Source of the DNA: Mycobacterium sp. Aquia_216
GTDB taxonomy: Bacteria > Actinomycetota > Actinomycetes > Mycobacteriales > Mycobacteriaceae
DNA: 64,000 nucleotides
Direction of reading: 5' to 3'
Assembly: GCF_026723865.1 (NCBI RefSeq)
Contig: NZ_CP113529.1
Coordinates: forward strand, 3,162,001-3,226,000
This document shows positions 15,536-24,282 of the stretch, piece by piece. The notes below the pieces were generated by a model. The model saw only the letters and a list, made by a program, of their open reading frames with translations, was not told where the DNA came from and ran no database searches. The position numbers and the translations under genes are program-made. Position 1 is the first letter of the stretch. Every line of letters begins with the position of its first letter.

Positions 15536-16645
15536 ATGAAGGTGATTCCCACCGCTGAGCAACGCGAGTTCGCCGCGTCGGTGCGAGCCTTGCTGTCCGC
15601 GGAGTGCCCGGTCACCCTGGTGCGGAGCCTTGACGAACCGGGCGCCGATCGAAGCACCCCCGCGCTGTGGAAGGCATTGGCCGACGCCGGTGTTTTCGGG
15701 CTCGCCGTGGCCGAGGAGTACGGCGGTTCGGGTGGCTCGCTCGACGATCTCGCGGTCTTCTCCACCGCGGCCGGCCACGGGCTGTGTCCGATGGCGGTGT
15801 ACAGCACCATTGCGGCGACGCTGGCGATTGACCTACTCGGCTCGCCGGACGTCAAGGCCGCGTGGCTGCCGCCGCTGGCAAGCGGGACCGTTCGCGGCAC
15901 CACCGCGTTGTGGAACACGCGTGACGCCGCCGATGTCTCGGCTGTGCTGCGAGCCGATCCCGTCTCGACCGGATGGCTGCTCAACGGGGTTGCGGACTAT
16001 GTCGGCGACGCCGACACCGCCGACTTGATCGTGGTGTCCGCCGCAGCATCCGAGCGCGCACTCACATTCGCCGTCGAAGCCCGAGCGGTCGGGGTGAGCA
16101 TGGCGCCGCTGGCCATGGCAGGCGGGTACCGAGCGTTCGCGGTGCGGTTCGACGATGTCCGCGTCGGCGCCGAAGCGCTACTCGACGGCGCCGATCAGCC
16201 CCGAGTGGCGCTGCGCCGGTTGGCCAATGCGGCCGTGGCCTTGGGTTCACTCGACCTGGTCGGTATCGGCCAAGCGGTGCTGGACCGCACTGTCGAGTAC
16301 ACCAAGCTGCGCCACCAGTTCGGCCGCCCGATCGCCTCTTTCCAAGCGGCCCAACACCTGATCGCCAACATGCACATCGCCTTGGCCGCAGCGCGATTGG
16401 CTGCGCATTCCGCGGTCTTTTGGATCGCGAGGGGACAGACGGCGACTCGACGAACGGCCATCGCGCGCATGCATGCCGCCACGGCAGCCCGGCTGGTCAC
16501 GCTGGACGCGCATCAGTTGCACGGCGGGATTGGCTACGTGACCGAGACCGACCTGCACTTGTGGACCGAACGGGCAAGGCTCGGTTCCACTCTCGGAGGC
16601 GGAGCAGACGTCGCCGCGGCCTGGCTGGAGGAAACTCGTGACTGA
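15536..16645 (+). CDS. Acyl-CoA dehydrogenase partner subunit, FadE28 (ChsE1)-like
   Basis: 369 residues, shorter and more diverged than its partner: the middle domain lacks the usual Glu-Pro-Ala-Gly-Ser/Thr-Asp phrase (TTALWNTRDAAD instead), while the C-terminal domain keeps LRHQFGRPIASFQAAQH and LDAHQLHGGIGYVTETDLHLW. In the FadE28-type heteromers each subunit contributes differently to FAD and substrate sites. It starts four bases after the FadE29-like stop and overlaps the next gene by eight, so all three are probably co-translated. Confidence 0.87.
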   Translation: MKVIPTAEQREFAASVRALLSAECPVTLVRSLDEPGADRSTPALWKALADAGVFGLAVAEEYGGSGGSLDDLAVFSTAAGHGLCPMAVYSTIAATLAIDLLGSPDVKAAWLPPLASGTVRGTTALWNTRDAADVSAVLRADPVSTGWLLNGVADYVGDADTADLIVVSAAASERALTFAVEARAVGVSMAPLAMAGGYRAFAVRFDDVRVGAEALLDGADQPRVALRRLANAAVALGSLDLVGIGQAVLDRTVEYTKLRHQFGRPIASFQAAQHLIANMHIALAAARLAAHSAVFWIARGQTATRRTAIARMHAATAARLVTLDAHQLHGGIGYVTETDLHLWTERARLGSTLGGGADVAAAWLEETRD

Positions 16646-17138
16646 GGACACCCTGATCGACGCCGAGTCTGCGTCGCGAGTGGGTACCGTCGCCGCGACC
16701 GCGACGGGTGAGGTGAACAGACGTGATTGGCAGCGCTGGGCGGCGGCGGTCGGGGATCATAATCCGCTGTATTTCGATTCGGATTACGCTCGCACCAACG
16801 GCTTTCGTGACGTCATCTGCCCGCCGCTCTTCCTGCAGTACGCCGTGCTCGGCGTCACTCGCCTCGAGGGGCTGCGGCCTGATGGTTCCTCGGGCGCGGC
16901 TTCGGGCAGTCTCGCGTTTCCCCGCGCGCCGAAACGGATGGCCGGCGGCGAGAGCTTCACCTTTCATTTGCCGGCTTATCACCGCGACGAGATCGAGATG
17001 GTCCGCACCATCGAGTCGATCGTGGAAAAGCAGGGTCGTTCAGGCAATTTCGTCCTGGTCGCCTGGCACACGGTGTACCGCAATCAGCACCGCGAGCTGG
17101 TCGCCGAAGCCTCGACGTCGATGATCGCGCGACCTTAG
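16638..17138 (+). CDS. MaoC-like hydratase subunit (ChsH2 N-domain type)
   Basis: 166 residues of a hot-dog-fold FAS1-type dehydratase domain: WAAAVGDHNPLYFDSDYA, PPLFLQYAVLG, then LPAYHRDEIEMVRTIESIVEKQG. In the hydratase-2 motif (G-D-x-N-P-x-H) the Asp is present but the final His is Tyr. M. tuberculosis ChsH2 is this domain fused to a DUF35 domain; here DUF35 is a separate gene at 18805. Expected to pair with the next protein to hydrate an enoyl-CoA. GTG start overlapping the previous gene. Confidence 0.82.
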   Translation: MTEDTLIDAESASRVGTVAATATGEVNRRDWQRWAAAVGDHNPLYFDSDYARTNGFRDVICPPLFLQYAVLGVTRLEGLRPDGSSGAASGSLAFPRAPKRMAGGESFTFHLPAYHRDEIEMVRTIESIVEKQGRSGNFVLVAWHTVYRNQHRELVAEASTSMIARP

Positions 17139-17145
17139 GAATTCC

Positions 17146-17601
17146 ATGCCGCATCAGCAAGTGTTTTACGACGACATCGGCGTCGGTGAGCAGATTCCCA
17201 CACTGACCGTCACCGCCGACGAAACCCAATTGTTCTTCTTCAGTGCCGCGACCTACAACGGTCACCGCATCCACTACGACAAAGAGTGGGCACGCGGTGT
17301 CGAAGGCTACGACAACGTGTTGGTCCACGGCCCGCTGCAGGCGGCGCTGCTGGCCCGCGCAATCGGTGACTGGATCGGCGGTCGCGGCCGGCTGGTGTCG
17401 TTCTCGGTGCAGAACCGGGCAACCGCATTGCCGGGCGAGCAGCTGACTTTCGGCGGCGTGGTCACCGGCAAGCGCCTGACGGACGGTGCCGGACTGGTGG
17501 ACCTCGACATCGTGGGCCGCCGCGAGGACACCGTGCTGATGCCAGGAACCGCGACAGTCGAGCTGCCCCTTCGACAAAACATCAGCGGAACTCCGTCGTG
17601 A
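17146..17601 (+). CDS. MaoC-family hydratase subunit (ChsH1-like)
   Basis: 151 residues of hot-dog fold. The hydratase-2 region reads TYNGHRIHYDKEWA, followed by NVLVHGPLQAALLAR. The catalytic His is kept, but the position five residues before it, normally Asp, is Asn: the mirror image of its partner, which has Asp but lacks His. The two may share a composite active site. It starts seven bases after the ChsH2-like gene and overlaps the thiolase-like gene by four bases (GTGA). Confidence 0.84.
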   Translation: MPHQQVFYDDIGVGEQIPTLTVTADETQLFFFSAATYNGHRIHYDKEWARGVEGYDNVLVHGPLQAALLARAIGDWIGGRGRLVSFSVQNRATALPGEQLTFGGVVTGKRLTDGAGLVDLDIVGRREDTVLMPGTATVELPLRQNISGTPS

Positions 17602-18800
17602 CGGGATTGCGCGGTGAAGCAGCCATTGTCGGGATCGCGGAGTTGCCGGCACAGCGCCGTCCGACCGGGCCCGCGCTATTCACCCTCGACCAGTACGCGG
17701 TGCTCGCGAAGATGGCGGTCGAAGACGCCGGTGTGGATCCGGCACACATCAACGGCCTGCTCACCCATGGCGTGGCCGAATCGGCGATGTTCGCCCCGGC
17801 GACACTGTGCGAATACCTTGGCCTAGCTCTGGATTTCGGCGAGCGCGTGGATCTGGGCGGGGCGACGTCCGCAGGGATGATCTGGAGGGCAGCCGCCGCG
17901 ATCGAACTCGGTATCTGCGATGCGGTGCTCGCCGTGGTACCCGGGTCGGCATCGGTCCCACAATCGCAGCACCGCCCGGCGCCTGCCCCGAATTGGTTTG
18001 GGGCATCATCGAATAACTACGGTTCGCCGCAGGCCGAGTTCGAAATCCCGTACGGCAACCTTGGCCAGAACGCGCCGTATGCACAGATCGCTGCGCGCTA
18101 CGCCGCGGAGTTCGGGTACGACCCCGCCGCGGTGGCCAAGATCGCGGTCGACCAACGCGCCAACGCGTGTGCGCACCCGGGCGCGGTTTTTCACGGTACC
18201 CCGATCACCGTCGACGACGTTCTGGCCAGTCCGATGATCGCCGACCCGATCCACATGCTGGAAACGGTAATGCGCGTGCACGGGGGAGCGGGCGTCCTGC
18301 TCACCAACGCCGACATCGCACGCCGAGGCCGCCATCGCCCGGTGTGGATCAAAGGCTTCGGTGAGCACATCGCGTTCAAGACTCCGACCTACGCCGACGA
18401 CTTGCTGCACACCCCGATCGTGCGCGCTGCCGACAACGCGTTCGCGATGTCCGGGCTGGGCCGACCCGATGTAGACGTCGCGTCGATCTACGACTGCTAC
18501 ACGATCACGGTGCTGATGAGTCTGGAAGATGCCGGTTTTTGCGCCAAGGGCGACGGCATGTCGTGGGTTGCCGGCCACGATCTCACGCACCGCGGTGACT
18601 TCCCGCTGAACACGGCCGGCGGTCAGCTGTCGTTCGGTCAGGCCGGTATGGCAGGCGGCATGCACCATGTGGTCGACGGCGCGCGGCAGGTCATGGGACG
18701 CGCCGGCGACACCCAGGTTCGGGACTGCCACACCGCGTTCGTCACCGGCAACGGCGGCATCATGAGCGAGCAGGTCGCGCTGATCATGCGGGGGGACTGA
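17598..18800 (+). CDS. Ltp2-like thiolase-fold aldolase
   Basis: 400 residues, GTG start overlapping the upstream stop. The thiolase fold is recognisable (AIVGIAELP at the N-terminus, TAGGQLSFGQAGMAGGMHH in the C-terminal half, GNGGIMSEQVALIM at the end). The nucleophilic Cys of true thiolases is missing: the segment reads GGATSAGM. This matches Ltp2, which performs retro-aldol cleavage of a side-chain acyl-CoA rather than thiolysis; conserved tyrosines such as IYDCYT could serve as acid/base. The DUF35 protein immediately downstream is the expected partner. Confidence 0.86.
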   Translation: MTGLRGEAAIVGIAELPAQRRPTGPALFTLDQYAVLAKMAVEDAGVDPAHINGLLTHGVAESAMFAPATLCEYLGLALDFGERVDLGGATSAGMIWRAAAAIELGICDAVLAVVPGSASVPQSQHRPAPAPNWFGASSNNYGSPQAEFEIPYGNLGQNAPYAQIAARYAAEFGYDPAAVAKIAVDQRANACAHPGAVFHGTPITVDDVLASPMIADPIHMLETVMRVHGGAGVLLTNADIARRGRHRPVWIKGFGEHIAFKTPTYADDLLHTPIVRAADNAFAMSGLGRPDVDVASIYDCYTITVLMSLEDAGFCAKGDGMSWVAGHDLTHRGDFPLNTAGGQLSFGQAGMAGGMHHVVDGARQVMGRAGDTQVRDCHTAFVTGNGGIMSEQVALIMRGD

Positions 18801-18804
18801 CGCC

Positions 18805-19215
18805 TTGAGTACCGAACCCCGCCCGATTCCCGAGCCCACGCCGGTTTCGATGCCCTTCTGGGATGGCCTGGCCCAGCGTCGAATCCGGGTGCAGTACTCG
18901 CCTTCGTTGCAGCGCTATGTCTTCTATCCGCGCCTCCTCGCACCCGGCACCCTGGCCGACGACCTGGAGTGGCGCGAAATCGATGGTGCGGGAACGCTGT
19001 ACACCTTCACCGTTGCTCGCCGGCCCACTGCCCCGCCGTGGGCCGATGCGGTACCGCAGTTGCTTGCCGTGGTGCAGTGGGATGCCGGGCCGCGGATCAG
19101 CACCGAGTTGGTCGACATCGACCCGAGTGACATCCGGATCGGTATGCGAGTGGAGCCGGTGTTCTACGATCTGCCCGAAGCCGGCATCACCCTTTTGAGA
19201 TACCGGCCCGCATGA
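18805..19215 (+). CDS. DUF35 OB-fold protein, aldolase/thiolase partner
   Basis: 136 residues, apparent TTG start four bases after the Ltp2-like stop. The OB-fold part is clear (GAGTLYTFTVARRP, LLAVVQWDAGPRI, IGMRVEPVFYD). The zinc-ribbon part, normally C-x2-C...C-x2-C, is present in outline (RIRVQYSPSLQRYVFYPR) but contains no cysteine, so it cannot bind zinc in the usual way. DUF35 proteins bind Ltp-type aldolases and complete the active site. In M. tuberculosis the partner is the C-terminus of ChsH2; here it stands alone. Confidence 0.83.
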   Translation: MSTEPRPIPEPTPVSMPFWDGLAQRRIRVQYSPSLQRYVFYPRLLAPGTLADDLEWREIDGAGTLYTFTVARRPTAPPWADAVPQLLAVVQWDAGPRISTELVDIDPSDIRIGMRVEPVFYDLPEAGITLLRYRPA

Positions 19216-19241
19216 TCTCAACGGTGAGGTCGGAGGTGCCC

Positions 19242-20186
19242 ATGGACGATGGCGTGCAGGCGATGCTCGACCAGTTGAACGCCGGATTCCCGCGCGTCGA
19301 GAACATGACCGGCCCGCAGGCGCGCGCCGCGGTGGCCGCGCGGCGTATGCCGGTTACCAATGCCGACGACGTCGCGAGCGCCACCGACCGTTCGGTGCCG
19401 GGCCCCGGGGGTGACATCGGAGTGCGGATCTACCATCCGCACGGCAAGCCGTCCGGGGGCCGGGCCGCGATCGTGTTCTACCACGGCGGTGGATTCGTCT
19501 TCTGCGACATCGAATCTCACGACGGCTTCTGCCGGGCGCTGGCCCGGGGTAGCCGGGCCGCGGTGGTGTCGGTCGACTATCGTCTGGCTCCCGAACATCC
19601 CGCGCCCGCGGCCGCGCTCGACGCGTACGCGGTGTTCTGCTGGGTGATCGCGCACGCGACCGAGATAGGCATCGACCCCACCCGCGCCGCCGTCGCCGGG
19701 GACAGCGCCGGCGGCAATCTCGCCGCGGTCACCGCGATCCTTTGCCGCGACCGAGGCGTCACCCAGCCCGCCGCGCAACTGCTGATCTACCCGGCGATCG
19801 ATCCCTCCTTCGACACGGACAGTTACCGCCGCTACGGCACCGGATACTTCAACACTCGCGCCGCTATGCAGTGGTACTGGCGCCAATACCTGGGTGCTGA
19901 ATCGAGTTTCGACCCGCCCTACCTGGTGGCCCCCGCCCGCGCGAACGCGCATGCGGGCCTGGCGCCCGCAGTGATCGTCACCGCCGGGCGCGATCCCCTG
20001 CACAGTGAGGGGTGCGACTACGCTCGCCGGTTGCGTAACGCGGGCGTGCCGGTCCTGCATCGGGACTTTCCCGGTTTGTTCCACGGCTTCATGACCATCC
20101 AATCCTTCGGGCCGGCGACGTCGGCACAGCATCTGGTCGGCGCGGACCTGCGCCGGCTACTGCATCCGATGGGCGCCTCGGCATGA
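19242..20186 (+). CDS. HSL-family esterase/lipase (alpha/beta hydrolase)
   Basis: About 314 residues. Hormone-sensitive-lipase motifs: oxyanion HGGGF near 82-86, nucleophile GDSAGG, acid Asp in TAGRDPL, base His in LFHGFM. ATG at 19242 is preferred because GGAGG ends five bases before it; an ATG at 19212 is possible. HSL-type esterases hydrolyse acyl esters. Directly upstream of, and overlapping by four bases, a Baeyer-Villiger-type gene, it is well placed to cleave the ester such an enzyme would form (inference). Confidence 0.86.
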   Translation: MDDGVQAMLDQLNAGFPRVENMTGPQARAAVAARRMPVTNADDVASATDRSVPGPGGDIGVRIYHPHGKPSGGRAAIVFYHGGGFVFCDIESHDGFCRALARGSRAAVVSVDYRLAPEHPAPAAALDAYAVFCWVIAHATEIGIDPTRAAVAGDSAGGNLAAVTAILCRDRGVTQPAAQLLIYPAIDPSFDTDSYRRYGTGYFNTRAAMQWYWRQYLGAESSFDPPYLVAPARANAHAGLAPAVIVTAGRDPLHSEGCDYARRLRNAGVPVLHRDFPGLFHGFMTIQSFGPATSAQHLVGADLRRLLHPMGASA

Positions 20187-21778
20187 CCGAGGTCAGCGAC
20201 GTCATCGTCATCGGCGCCGGGTTCGCCGGGCTCTACGCCGTGCACCGTCTCGCCTCGGCCGGCCTGTCGGTGATCGCCGTCGAGGCGGCCCCCGATGTGG
20301 GCGGGACCTGGTACTGGAACCGCTATCCGGGCGCGCGGTGCGACGTCGAAAGTGTGGACTATTCCTACTCTTTCGACGACGAGCTGCAGAAGAGCTGGCA
20401 GTGGAGCGAACGCTTTGCCGCCCAGCCGGAGATCCTGGCCTACCTGCGGCATGTCGCCGACCGCTTCGATCTGCGCCGCCATTACCGATTCGGCGTCGAC
20501 GTGGTCGATGCCACCTTCGACGGCGGTCGCTGGCATGTCGCCACCGCGAGCGGGGAAACGTACGCGGCACAGTTCCTGCTCTGCGCGACCGGCTGCCTGT
20601 CGGCCGTTAACCGGCCCAATATCGCCGGCGTTGAGGACTTTTCGGGCGAGATGTATTTCACCGCCGCGTGGCCGCGCGACGACCCCGATCTGCGCGGCAA
20701 GTCGGTTGGCCTGATCGGTACCGGGTCATCCGGGATTCAGGTCGCGCCGATTATCGCCGAGCAAGCCGAGAACCTCGTCGTATTCCAGCGATCGGCGAAC
20801 TACACCATCCCGATGCCCAACCGGCCGTGGTCCGTTGAGGAACAACGCGAGATCCAGGAACAGTATCCCGAACGTCGCCGGGTCTCCGCCTACGCCCCGG
20901 CGGGGACACCGCACGGCAGCTATCACAAGAACGCCCTCGACACCGAGCCTCGGGAGCAAGCCGCAGCGCTGTGGAAGCGGTGGCGCGAAGGCGGCGTCCT
21001 TTTCGCCAAGACCTTCCCTGACCAGACCAGCGACCTGTCCGCCAACGACGTGGCGAGGAAATTCGCCGAGGAGAGGATTCGGGAGATCGTCACAGATCCC
21101 GCCGTCGCAGCCGACCTGATCCCGGTCGATCACCCGATCGGAACCAAACGGATCTGTACCGACAACGGCTACTACGCCACCTTCAACCGCGAGAATGTGC
21201 GGCTGGTGAACCTGCGCCGCGAGCCCATCGCGGCGATCACCGCACACGGTGTACGAACCAGCGAAGCCACGTATCCCTTCGATGTGCTGATCTTCGCCAC
21301 CGGCTTCGACGCGATGACCGGGGCGTTGATCCGAATCAACCCGAGCGGGCCCGGGGGAGAGCGGTTACGTGACATCTGGGCCGACGGGCCGGTGACCTTC
21401 CTCGGGCTGATGGTGCCGGGCCTGCCCAACCTGTTCACCATCAGCGGGCCGGGCAGCCCCTCGGTACTGGCGAACATGGTGCTGCACGCCGAGGTTCAGG
21501 TCGACTGGGTCGCCGATCTGGTGCGGGCCGCGCGACGACTGGGCCTCAGCGAGGTCGAGCCACGTCTCGACGCGGCGCTGGCCTGGACCGCCCAGGTGGC
21601 CGAAGCGGCCGGGCGGACGCTGTTCCCCAAGGCCGCGTCGTCGTGGTACCTGGGCGCCAACATCGAAGGCAAGAAGCGCATCTTCATGCCCTACATCGGC
21701 GGGTTCGGCACCTATCGGCGCCATTGCGACGAGGTGGCCCGGCACGATTACGCCGGGCTGGTGTTGACGACGCGATGA
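20183..21778 (+). CDS. Baeyer-Villiger-type flavin monooxygenase with altered fingerprint
   Basis: 531 residues of a class B flavoprotein monooxygenase: FAD motif GAGFAG at 11-16, GGTWYWNRYPGARCD at 40-54, NADPH motif GTGSSGIQ at 179-186. The Baeyer-Villiger fingerprint F-x-G-x3-H-x3-W is present at 153-163 except that His is Phe159 (FSGEMYFTAAW). The family inserts oxygen beside a ketone, using NADPH. The His helps control NADPH binding and oxygenation, so activity may be changed. The gene overlaps the esterase by four bases and is followed by an acyl-CoA ligase. Confidence 0.88.
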   Translation: MTEVSDVIVIGAGFAGLYAVHRLASAGLSVIAVEAAPDVGGTWYWNRYPGARCDVESVDYSYSFDDELQKSWQWSERFAAQPEILAYLRHVADRFDLRRHYRFGVDVVDATFDGGRWHVATASGETYAAQFLLCATGCLSAVNRPNIAGVEDFSGEMYFTAAWPRDDPDLRGKSVGLIGTGSSGIQVAPIIAEQAENLVVFQRSANYTIPMPNRPWSVEEQREIQEQYPERRRVSAYAPAGTPHGSYHKNALDTEPREQAAALWKRWREGGVLFAKTFPDQTSDLSANDVARKFAEERIREIVTDPAVAADLIPVDHPIGTKRICTDNGYYATFNRENVRLVNLRREPIAAITAHGVRTSEATYPFDVLIFATGFDAMTGALIRINPSGPGGERLRDIWADGPVTFLGLMVPGLPNLFTISGPGSPSVLANMVLHAEVQVDWVADLVRAARRLGLSEVEPRLDAALAWTAQVAEAAGRTLFPKAASSWYLGANIEGKKRIFMPYIGGFGTYRRHCDEVARHDYAGLVLTTR

Positions 21779-21799
21779 CATCACAGAGGAAGTGAGATA

Positions 21800-23410
21800 G
21801 TGCCGGAGACAGTTCAGCAGCTTTTGCGACAGCGCAGGCACGACGACACCCCCGCGATCGCCCACGGCGACCGAACCTGGACCTGGCGCGAGCACCTGAC
21901 CGAAGCCGAGGCAGAGGCGGCCGCGCTGATCGCCCTCGCCGATCCGGCTCGCCCGTTGCATGTCGGTGCCGCGCTGGGCAATTCACCGGCAATGTTGCGC
22001 GCGATGGCCGCCGCGGCGCTGGGCGGTTACGTGCTGTGCGGCCTCAACATCACCCGCCGCGGGCCCGCCCTGCTTTCCGACATCCGGCGCTCCGACTGTC
22101 AAATTCTACTGGTCGACGACGAGCACAGGGCTTTGTTGGAGGGCCTGGATCTCAAAGGAATTCAGGTACTCGATGTTGGCGCGGCGGGCTACGCCGAGGC
22201 GGTCGCCGCGGCGCCACCGCTGACTGCGCACCGCGAGGTCGTCGGTGCCGACACGTTCATGATGATCTTCACCTCCGGGACGAGTGGCAATCCCAAGGCC
22301 GTGCGGTTCGCACATGGGATGGCGATCATGTGTGGCGCCAGCCTGATCTTTCAATACGACGTCACCGCGGACGACGTCTGCTATCTGGCGATGCCGCTGT
22401 TTCACTCCAACGGTGTTGCCGCCGGGTGGGCCGTCGCGATCGGCAGCGGTGCCTTGATGGTTCCGGCCAAGTTTTCGCCGTCGCGGTTCATCGACGACGT
22501 GCGCCGCTATCGGGTGACATACCTGAACTACGTCGGCAAGCCGCTTGCCCTGATCCTCTCCACCCCCGAGCGACCCGACGACGCCGACACGCCGCTGCGC
22601 GTGGCGTTCGGCAACGAGGCAACGGATCGCGATATCGCAGAATTCGCACGGCGTTTCGGGTGCCGCGTGGTCGACAGCTTCGGGTCCAGCGAGTTCGCGG
22701 TCATCGTGGTGCGAGAAGACGGCACGCCGCCCGGTTCCATCGGCAAGCCCTATCCCGGAGTCAGCATCTACAACCCGACGACGCTGCGGGAGTGCGCCGT
22801 CGCACAGTTCGACGAACACGGCGCGCTCACCAACTTCGATGATGCCGTCGGCGAGCTGGTCAACACCCAGGGCGCGGGACCGTTCGTCGGCTACTACAAC
22901 GACCCGACCGCCACTGCCGAGCGGATGCGACATGGCATGTACTGGGCGGGCGATTTGGCCTATCGTGACGCCGACGGCTGGATCTACCTCGCCGGCCGCA
23001 CCGCCGACTGGATGCGGGTCGATGGCGAGAACCTCGCGGCCGCACCGATCGAGCGGATCCTGGAACGCCTGCCCCAGGTCGGCCAGGTCGCGGTGTATGC
23101 CGTGCCGGACGAGCGGGTCGGCGACGAGGTGATGGCGGCGCTGGTACTTCGGCCCGGGATGGATTTACAGCCAACGGATCTCGAGGATTTCTTGGCCGCA
23201 CAAAGCGACTTGTCACCTAAGGCGTGGCCGCGCTACGTGCGTATCAACGACGATCTTCCAGCCACGGCCACCAACAAAATCCTCAAGCGGGAGCTGATCG
23301 CCGCCGGCATCAGCGCCGAAGGCGGAGTGCTGCTGACTCGAGCGGCACGTGGCAGGACGTATACCCCTGGCGATCAAGCCATGTCGGTTCCGGAAGTCGC
23401 ATCCTCGTAG
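21800..23410 (+). CDS. Acyl-CoA ligase (AMP-binding, FadD type)
   Basis: 536 residues, GTG start with AGAGGAAG upstream. ATP loop FTSGTSGNPKAVRF near 155-168, adenylate motif VDSFGSSEFAVI, YWAGDLAYRDADGW with the conserved Asp, and a C-terminal Lys region NKILKRELI. The pattern resembles the very-long-chain FATP-like FadDs (FadD1/FadD6/FadD17 group). It activates carboxylic acids to CoA esters and is the obvious entry enzyme for the operon's side-chain cycle, although it is encoded last. It converges on the DMT permease with two bases between stops. Confidence 0.87.
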   Translation: MPETVQQLLRQRRHDDTPAIAHGDRTWTWREHLTEAEAEAAALIALADPARPLHVGAALGNSPAMLRAMAAAALGGYVLCGLNITRRGPALLSDIRRSDCQILLVDDEHRALLEGLDLKGIQVLDVGAAGYAEAVAAAPPLTAHREVVGADTFMMIFTSGTSGNPKAVRFAHGMAIMCGASLIFQYDVTADDVCYLAMPLFHSNGVAAGWAVAIGSGALMVPAKFSPSRFIDDVRRYRVTYLNYVGKPLALILSTPERPDDADTPLRVAFGNEATDRDIAEFARRFGCRVVDSFGSSEFAVIVVREDGTPPGSIGKPYPGVSIYNPTTLRECAVAQFDEHGALTNFDDAVGELVNTQGAGPFVGYYNDPTATAERMRHGMYWAGDLAYRDADGWIYLAGRTADWMRVDGENLAAAPIERILERLPQVGQVAVYAVPDERVGDEVMAALVLRPGMDLQPTDLEDFLAAQSDLSPKAWPRYVRINDDLPATATNKILKRELIAAGISAEGGVLLTRAARGRTYTPGDQAMSVPEVASS

Positions 23411-23412
23411 GC

Positions 23413-24264
23413 TCAGCCGGATTCCGCCGGAGTGGGTGCCTCACCGAATCGGGCAAGCATCAGTGTCGCGGCGACCGCGACGACGAACCCCGCAATGACG
23501 ACCCAGCCCCAGCCGGGCCGAGCAGTGTCGCCCAGCCACACCACGCCGACGAGTGCGGGCGCGATGGTTTCACCGACGACCATCGCGGCCACCGTGGTGG
23601 TGACCGATCCTCGTTGCAGCGCGGACGTGAACAACAGAAATCCCGCGGCGCCACCGCCGGCCGCTGCATACAGGGCCGGGTTGGTGTAGAACGCGGCTTT
23701 GGTCGGATCGATCTCGTCGAGCATGCGTACTCCGATTTCGACGACGCCGAACCCGCTGCCGGCGGCGAGCCCGAGGGCGAGCGCGCGCTCGCGGTCGCGC
23801 AGCCGGCCGGCCACCGCGCCCGCGAGGAATATCGCGACGACCACCCCGATCAGCGCCCAGCCGAGCCCGGGTGGGGCATGCCGAAAGTGCGCCGGCCCGG
23901 CAGCACACGCGAGCGCGGCGAGACTCACGCAGACGACACCCACGGCCGCCCACTCAGCCCGGGAAAGCCGTGCCGACAGCACCCATGCGGACACGATGCC
24001 GGTGACCGCGATAGACGCGGCCAGCGCCGCGGCCACGACGTAGATCGGCACCAGGCGCAGTGCGGCGACCTGCAGCACGAAACCGAGCCCGTCAAGTCCG
24101 ATGCCCGCCAGGTAGCGCCACTGCCGCAATGCGCGCAGCAGCAGCTTTGCGTCGACACCGGACTTACCGCCGGCCTCCACCGACCGCGTCGCAACGGCCT
24201 GCAGCACCGAGGCGGTCCCGTAACACACCGAACAACCCAGAGCGAGCAGGAATCCGAACAGCAC
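23413..24264 (-). CDS. DMT/EamA-like integral membrane protein
   Basis: About 283 residues, nearly all hydrophobic, with nine to ten predicted helices beginning VLFGFLLALGCSVCYGTAS. An EamA-like repeat is suggested by similar N- and C-terminal halves (VAAALAASIAVTGIVSAWVL versus VVGETIAPALVGVVWLGDT). The GTG at 24264 is the best start; the open frame extends upstream through the divergent SDR remnant but is not protein-like. Transport substrate unknown; small metabolites are usual for this group. Confidence 0.75.
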   Translation of the reverse strand: MLFGFLLALGCSVCYGTASVLQAVATRSVEAGGKSGVDAKLLLRALRQWRYLAGIGLDGLGFVLQVAALRLVPIYVVAAALAASIAVTGIVSAWVLSARLSRAEWAAVGVVCVSLAALACAAGPAHFRHAPPGLGWALIGVVVAIFLAGAVAGRLRDRERALALGLAAGSGFGVVEIGVRMLDEIDPTKAAFYTNPALYAAAGGGAAGFLLFTSALQRGSVTTTVAAMVVGETIAPALVGVVWLGDTARPGWGWVVIAGFVVAVAATLMLARFGEAPTPAESG

Positions 24265-24282
24265 AGAGGAGACAATACGAGG

